From: Parelaphostrongylus tenuis
Taxonomy: Eukaryota; Nematoda; Chromadorea; Rhabditida; Metastrongylidae
DNA length: 64,000 bases
Assembly: GCA_019055375.1 (NCBI GenBank)
Contig: JAHQIW010001260.1
Coordinates: 166,251 to 230,250 of the forward strand
Reading direction: 5' to 3'
Shown: positions 59,480 through 64,000 of the stretch, one piece after another
Numbering within the stretch: position 1 is the stretch's first letter
How the letters are laid out: every line of letters begins with the position of its first letter
Notes under the pieces: generated by a model
Told to the model about the DNA's origin: nothing
Databases searched by the model: none
What the model saw: only the letters and a program-made list of their open reading frames with translations
Made by a program: the position numbers and the translations under genes

Positions 59480-61510
59480 AATACTTACAACAAGCGAAAA
59501 GCCTTCAATGAAGTAAGAATAAGGCTATCAGTTAGTGATAAAGGTGGAGAATTTGTTGTGATTTCTCGACAGTTAGATATCGCAATAACGAATAAGCATC
59601 TCGAAGATGCTTCGCTTTACGGATCATCTTCTGTAAAGGATATAAAAAAGGCAAAACCGTAAATTAAACAATAAGTGGGTCCGTACGGCAGAAGCGGCAG
59701 GCTTAAGACCATCTATCATTTCACAATTGAAAATCCAGTCACCAACATGTCCTGTCTTATACTTACTTATGAAAACACATAAGTTACTATCCACTGATGA
59801 TCTAATGTCTAACGATCCATCTATATTCAAAGTTAGACCTATCATCAGCTGCGTAGGCGGACCGACGGATAGGATAGCATGGTTTTTAACGTTAATAACA
59901 TCCCAGTTGCTAGGGCACATTCCAGCCCATCTGACGAACACTCAGATGTTCCTGGATCGTCTACGTAACGTGAATCCTAACAGCGCGTACGTAATGGAGT
60001 CATTTGACGTCATTGCTTTATACACCAACGTATCGAATGACTCCGCATTGAAAGCCACACATGAGCTTCTGATACAACACCAGGGAGCTGTAAACATGTA
60101 TGGCTTGTCGATTGAGCAGTTCATGGTCCTATTAAAAGAGTGCCTGTACTGCTAAATTATCAGATGGTCCGGGAATTATTTCGCACAAATCAGAGGACTG
60201 GCAATGGGGCAGCGACTGGCACCTAGCCTAGCGATTGCCTTTATGTCGAAAGTGGAAGCACCAGTGATGGATCTCCGGCCATTACTCTACTGTAGGTATA
60301 TAGATGACTGTTTGGTTATCTGTTTCACTCAAAAGGAGCTAGATAATTGCTTTAGATTGTTGAATGAACAGTCATAGTATATAAAGTTCACCCGTGAGAT
60401 ACCAAAAGATCATTGGCTTTCTTTCTTGAACGTGCAAATAAGCTTAAGCAAGAGCGGCTACGTCACAAAGTGGTACCGGAAGCCAAGTAGTAAAAATATT
60501 CTGGTTCACTATCTCTCTTCTCATCCATCACATACGAAAAAGGCGCTGGTAAAGAACATGTTTCGAACAGCAGCCAGCGTATGTACTAGGGAGGAGCAGA
60601 GAGTAGAATCCGTGAAATTGGCTCGGGAAATAGCCATTTCTAATGGATACGGATTTGTAGCACCTCGGCTTAGGTTTAGAGAAAATGGTACGCCTCCGAA
60701 AGAAAATTCAAATGAAAAGAAAATCCCGTTCATCCTCCCGTTCTTTTCAAAGCGGGTTTAGAGCTATCGGTGGCTCTTATTGAAATACCACCGAATACTC
60801 TAAAACGCCAACTAGTTCGCAACCGCTTATATGACCGTCTCTGTATGATGAAAGATTGCAAAATATGTCCCAACGGCAGAGACGGTGATTGCATGAGCAT
60901 AGGTACAGTCTACCTAATCTCTTGCAAAGCGTGTGGTGATAAATATATAGGCGAAATGGGTAGGCGGCTCTACGCACGCATAAAAGAACACTTAGCTGAC
61001 AAGCGTCTTAATAGACGGAACACCCCGCTAGGGACGCATAGAGCACAGAAGCACAACGGAGTTGATTTTGAAATCGAAGTCACCATCCTTGCGCAGGAAT
61101 AGAAAACATCAGCGCGAAAGCTTCTTGGAGCACTCTGGATTAATACCACCAATCCAACTATGAACCGCACGGAGGAATGCCTCGTAATCACACGTGATTT
61201 TAGTCAGTATATAAGACTGTTATTTTGATGGATTAAGTGCATTACGAGCCTATGTGATTTCCTTGCGGTGGTCTCCACTTGAATCATTCGGTGGGACACA
61301 TATAAAAAGCGGTGAGTATGTTGAGAGTTGATTTTGTGCTTGATGCGATTGAGATCTAGGTCTGGTGAATTTTTCTGAGGGAGTATTTGAGGTGTTTGGC
61401 CTATTGGATTGCGAACAATTTGACCTTTCCAGGCTCTGAAGAAGGCGAACTGCCGAAACGTCAGCTGTGAAATAAAGTTTATGTAACACCTCGTGTTTTT
61501 GCTTAAAAAA
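59480..61510 (+). mobile_element. Penelope-like element with RT and GIY-YIG, nearly complete but frame-broken
   Basis: Plus strand: SDKGGEFVVISRQLD near 59535; PVLYLLMKTHKLLS near 59745; KVRPIISCVGGPTDRIAWF near 59830; VMESFDVIALYTNVSND near 59990; GLAMGQRLAPSLAI near 60190; active site YCRYIDDCLVI near 60290 (intact YIDD); LSFLNVQ and TKWYRKPSSKNILV near 60430-60500; Cys cluster CPNGRDGDC near 60870; GIY-YIG module GTVYLISCKACGDKYIG and RIKEHLAD near 60900-60990; then an ARKLLGALWI tail. Breaks: frameshift near 60153, stop near 60378, shifts near 60760 and 61100. The N-terminus is lost. The 3' region to 61510 holds the GAAGAAGGCG...GCCGAAACGTCAGC motif and AATAAA. Confidence 0.88.
61436..61466 (+). 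other. Hammerhead-like core at the Penelope-like 3' end
   Basis: CTGAAGA, a hairpin AGGC-GAACT-GCC, then GAAAC fits the CUGANGA / stem II / GAAA order. No stem I partner or cleavage triplet could be placed. The 19850 copy has TTGAAGA in the same place. Confidence 0.4.
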
Positions 61511-61519
61511 GAAAATCTT

Positions 61520-63350
61520 CAATGAAGTGTTTGGCGGGTTTACGAAAAGCGGCTAAGAGCAACTTCTTTGTAGTTTTCAGTAACGAAATTCTATCAATCA
61601 TAAATCAACTCAGTACAGCAATCATCGTTAACGTATTTACAACCAAAACTCAGAACGCAAAAGGCTTCATTGCCTTCACCACGACGATGACGGTGATTTT
61701 TAGTGCAATAAATCAGGGTAATAGGCTAGATTTTAGGGCCATTTTATAAAGTTCAAATCTGAAAGCCAGTCAAAAAAATCTACTATTCATTGCTTGTTTT
61801 AGCAAAATGACGCCCACTGTCTCAATAGAGTTAAGGAAGTGCGCTAAAAAATGAAGCTTATTCATAATGCTGACGTAACTGGTAATATGACAAGATAACC
61901 TGTAAGATCGTATAGCCAATTGTATCCAGAAGCGTGCAGTAGTAGAGGGACAGGTGGCTTCAATACGCTCATCAACAGAAGCTTTGCCATAGAAATCGAC
62001 GTTGCTGGGCAGTACAACTGGACATCAAAACGAAATCGAGCACTTATTCATAATGGGATGGAATATATTGGCATAGGGTTTCAATAATTCAAGTCTTACA
62101 TAAGTTGGCATGTTACCAGTTTGCTGGAAAAGCTCCAGACATCCGTTTACTTGTGGAAAAAATGGTTTTGCTTTACACATGCATTCTCAATTGCGTACGA
62201 ATGCTAGTAAAGTGACTGTACTCAAATTGATCCATAATAATGATTCCAAGCTGCTAACCAGCCCAATTTCCTTCAAAACAATGTTTGTGCGTTCCATCCG
62301 TTCTAACCCTTTAAGGGCCATGAGAGTCATTTTGATGCTCACCGCGCGACGTCAAATCTCATTCAGCTACTGGAATGGCGGTGTTGCACGTCATGTGAAA
62401 TAGGCAGGCAGTCAGACCACGCTTGCGTAGACATGCAGAGCCGCTTGTCTGACAGCATCGCAAGTGACGGCGCGACGCTGCCTGCTTATCAACGCTGGTT
62501 ATCAAAGGGTTAAAGGATTGTGGAGTATACATAGTATTGCATTGCATGTGTTAATTTCGCTTCAGTTGGTTTATCGAGAAGTTTTGTCTCAAAGACTGAA
62601 GAACTATTCAATGTTCAACTTTCTTTTCGAAGCGTCCTTTTGAAAGTTTTGTTTTGAGGATTTCTTGAATGCAGTAATCCTCCAGATTTTCACAACTTAA
62701 TAATGCTATTACCTTTAATATAGTCGACAACACTAATTGTTCTGATCGCCTTGTGCCAGCTTAATATTCCATTGATTACTGATAATGCTAGATTCGGAAA
62801 AATCACTCTCTGCAAACAGCATTTCGTCTTTTCGATATTCTTCTCGCACAAATTGAATTCTGAAAAGGTTTTTTAAGTTTCAGTTATTTCTCATACTTTT
62901 GGCATCTCTATAAGTCAGTCTGATTGCTATTCACAGTCCTTGTTTTTTTTCAGCTCATTTCTTGTAGCATCATTCTCAATGACTTTCTTTCTCGTTTGCT
63001 TCCGTTCTATTGCGAAATAATCTGACTTGCCAATTGGGGCCAATTTCTTACGTAACCATCTCATTCATCAAACAACGGCTTTGGAGATTTTTAAAATGTT
63101 TTTTCCTTTCAAATACCGTAGAACGATCTCAATCAAAGAAGAAGCATATTTGTCTAGATTCAAAAACAAATAACCCAAAAATTTGTTACCATATGATTGG
63201 TGAAAAACGTTTGTGGCAGTGAAAATGATGAATAACACCTTTTCGATGCATTTTCTTTGCAAATGTGACCAGCTTTGCTCATCAGTAAAATGACAACATG
63301 ATTTAGATCACGTTTTTACATAATATATTGATTTATTTGGGTAAATCTCT
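61520..63350. other. Non-coding stretch
   Basis: Nothing recognised. The GC-rich block 62340-62510 contains imperfect inverted words (GGCAGGCAG..., GCTGCCTGC) that could form a hairpin. Confidence 0.3.
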
Positions 63351-63381
63351 TCAGTATAGTGTATGCATGATTTTGCTAATA

Positions 63382-64000
63382 ATGCAGCACAGGCGCACTC
63401 ATCAGCTTCCATATTTGTTCAAGCCACCACCACAATTTGGTGAACCCTGTGAGCTTTGTTTTCTTTATGTATTTCAACTCAGTATCTTTCTAAACGTTCT
63501 CTTCGTTGAATCCTTTCTCAGTTGTGTGCAGTGAATAATCCTGGTGACCGTATTCTGGTCTGAATAAACAACAAGCATATTAATTTTGAAATTCAAAATT
63601 CTCCATTCACTAAGTGTTATTCAGAAAATGAACGTACAGCAAGAAGCAAACTCTCAGTTGGATTTATTTGGGAGAGGTGAAGCCAAATTCGGTCGACGAC
63701 TATCATCCAAATGTGAACATCTACATGTTCGGCACTTATTTCATCTAACAAGTTCCTATATCAATAACATAGCCTTTTTCGGAATATTGACGATGACATC
63801 TCTCTAATGTTAGCGGCTGATGCATCTTTCTCCACCTAGTAGTTTTGCAAAATTTCAATGCTCCTAACAAAACAAGAGCATCACTTTGACCTAAGAAATA
63901 CGTCACGATTTCTTCGTGAATCAGCAATAGAAAATTTTGTCACAAAAAGAATCTAATCTCATAATTGTTCTTATTTATAGGTGTGGCCAAAGTTGGTGAT
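63382..64000 (+). CDS. Possible exons of an unassigned gene running off the window
   Basis: Candidates: 63383 onward after AATGCAG (HRRTHQLPYLFKPPPQFGEP, then GTGAGC), 63628 onward after TTATTCAG (KMNVQQEANSQLDLFGR, then GTGAAG), and 63982 onward after TTTATAG (reading GVAKVGD to the window edge). The last two join in phase; the first does not fit. No family recognised. Confidence 0.25.

Overview
The window looks like nuclear DNA of a nematode, most likely a clade V strongylid (hookworm-like). Genes have many small exons with GT/AG introns and TTTCAG-type acceptors. The interspersed repeats are RTE non-LTR elements, Penelope-like elements with a GIY-YIG domain, mariner relics and tRNA-derived SINEs. 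Nothing bacterial is present. Most open frames here are chance AT-rich frames or transposon debris.

Two protein-coding genes can be assembled. (1) Plus strand, about 147-10280: a secreted or membrane-anchored FkbM-type methyltransferase-like gene. Six exons are joined by phase; at least one middle exon is not found. (2) Minus strand, 58908-48022: a complete 13-exon SH2 + tyrosine kinase gene of the nematode Fer-like/SPE-8 type. All exon phases agree and the product is 592 residues with every kinase signature present. A lone PP1-phosphatase-like exon lies on the minus strand near 43.1 kb. A few coding-like pieces (11.8-12.3, 25.5, 28.0-28.4, 46.2 and 63.4-64 kb) remain unassigned.

The rest is a graveyard of mobile DNA: RTE copies at 29.05-31.7 kb and 40.55-42.4 kb (both with broken RT active sites), pieces of another RTE at 20.5-21.1 and 23.6-24.5 kb, RTE 3' ends at 7.45 and 54.9 kb, a nearly complete Penelope-like element at 59.5-61.5 kb, a head-to-head Penelope-like pair at 18.4-19.9 kb, mariner relics (14.6, 35.1, 39.3, 52.3 kb), Tc1/mariner-like transposase relics (2.3, 33.4 kb) and SINEs.

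The most unusual content is two families of small elements carrying hammerhead ribozymes. Family HH1 has a 319-nt repeat unit (11.25 kb; also 14.6/15.1 and 54.0 kb). Family HH2 has a 281-nt unit (51.3 kb; also 49.2 kb). The ribozymes at 11356-11398 and 51381-51430 have the full type I core, a GUC or AUA cleavage triplet and paired stems. The best copies consist of a tandem unit followed by an inverted copy, flanked by 11-13 bp target-site duplications. That fits retrozyme-like or Penelope-like retrotransposition better than a DNA transposon. Three copies lie in introns of the kinase gene with the ribozyme in the sense orientation. One of them sits inside the duplicated 3' splice-site tract of exon 6.
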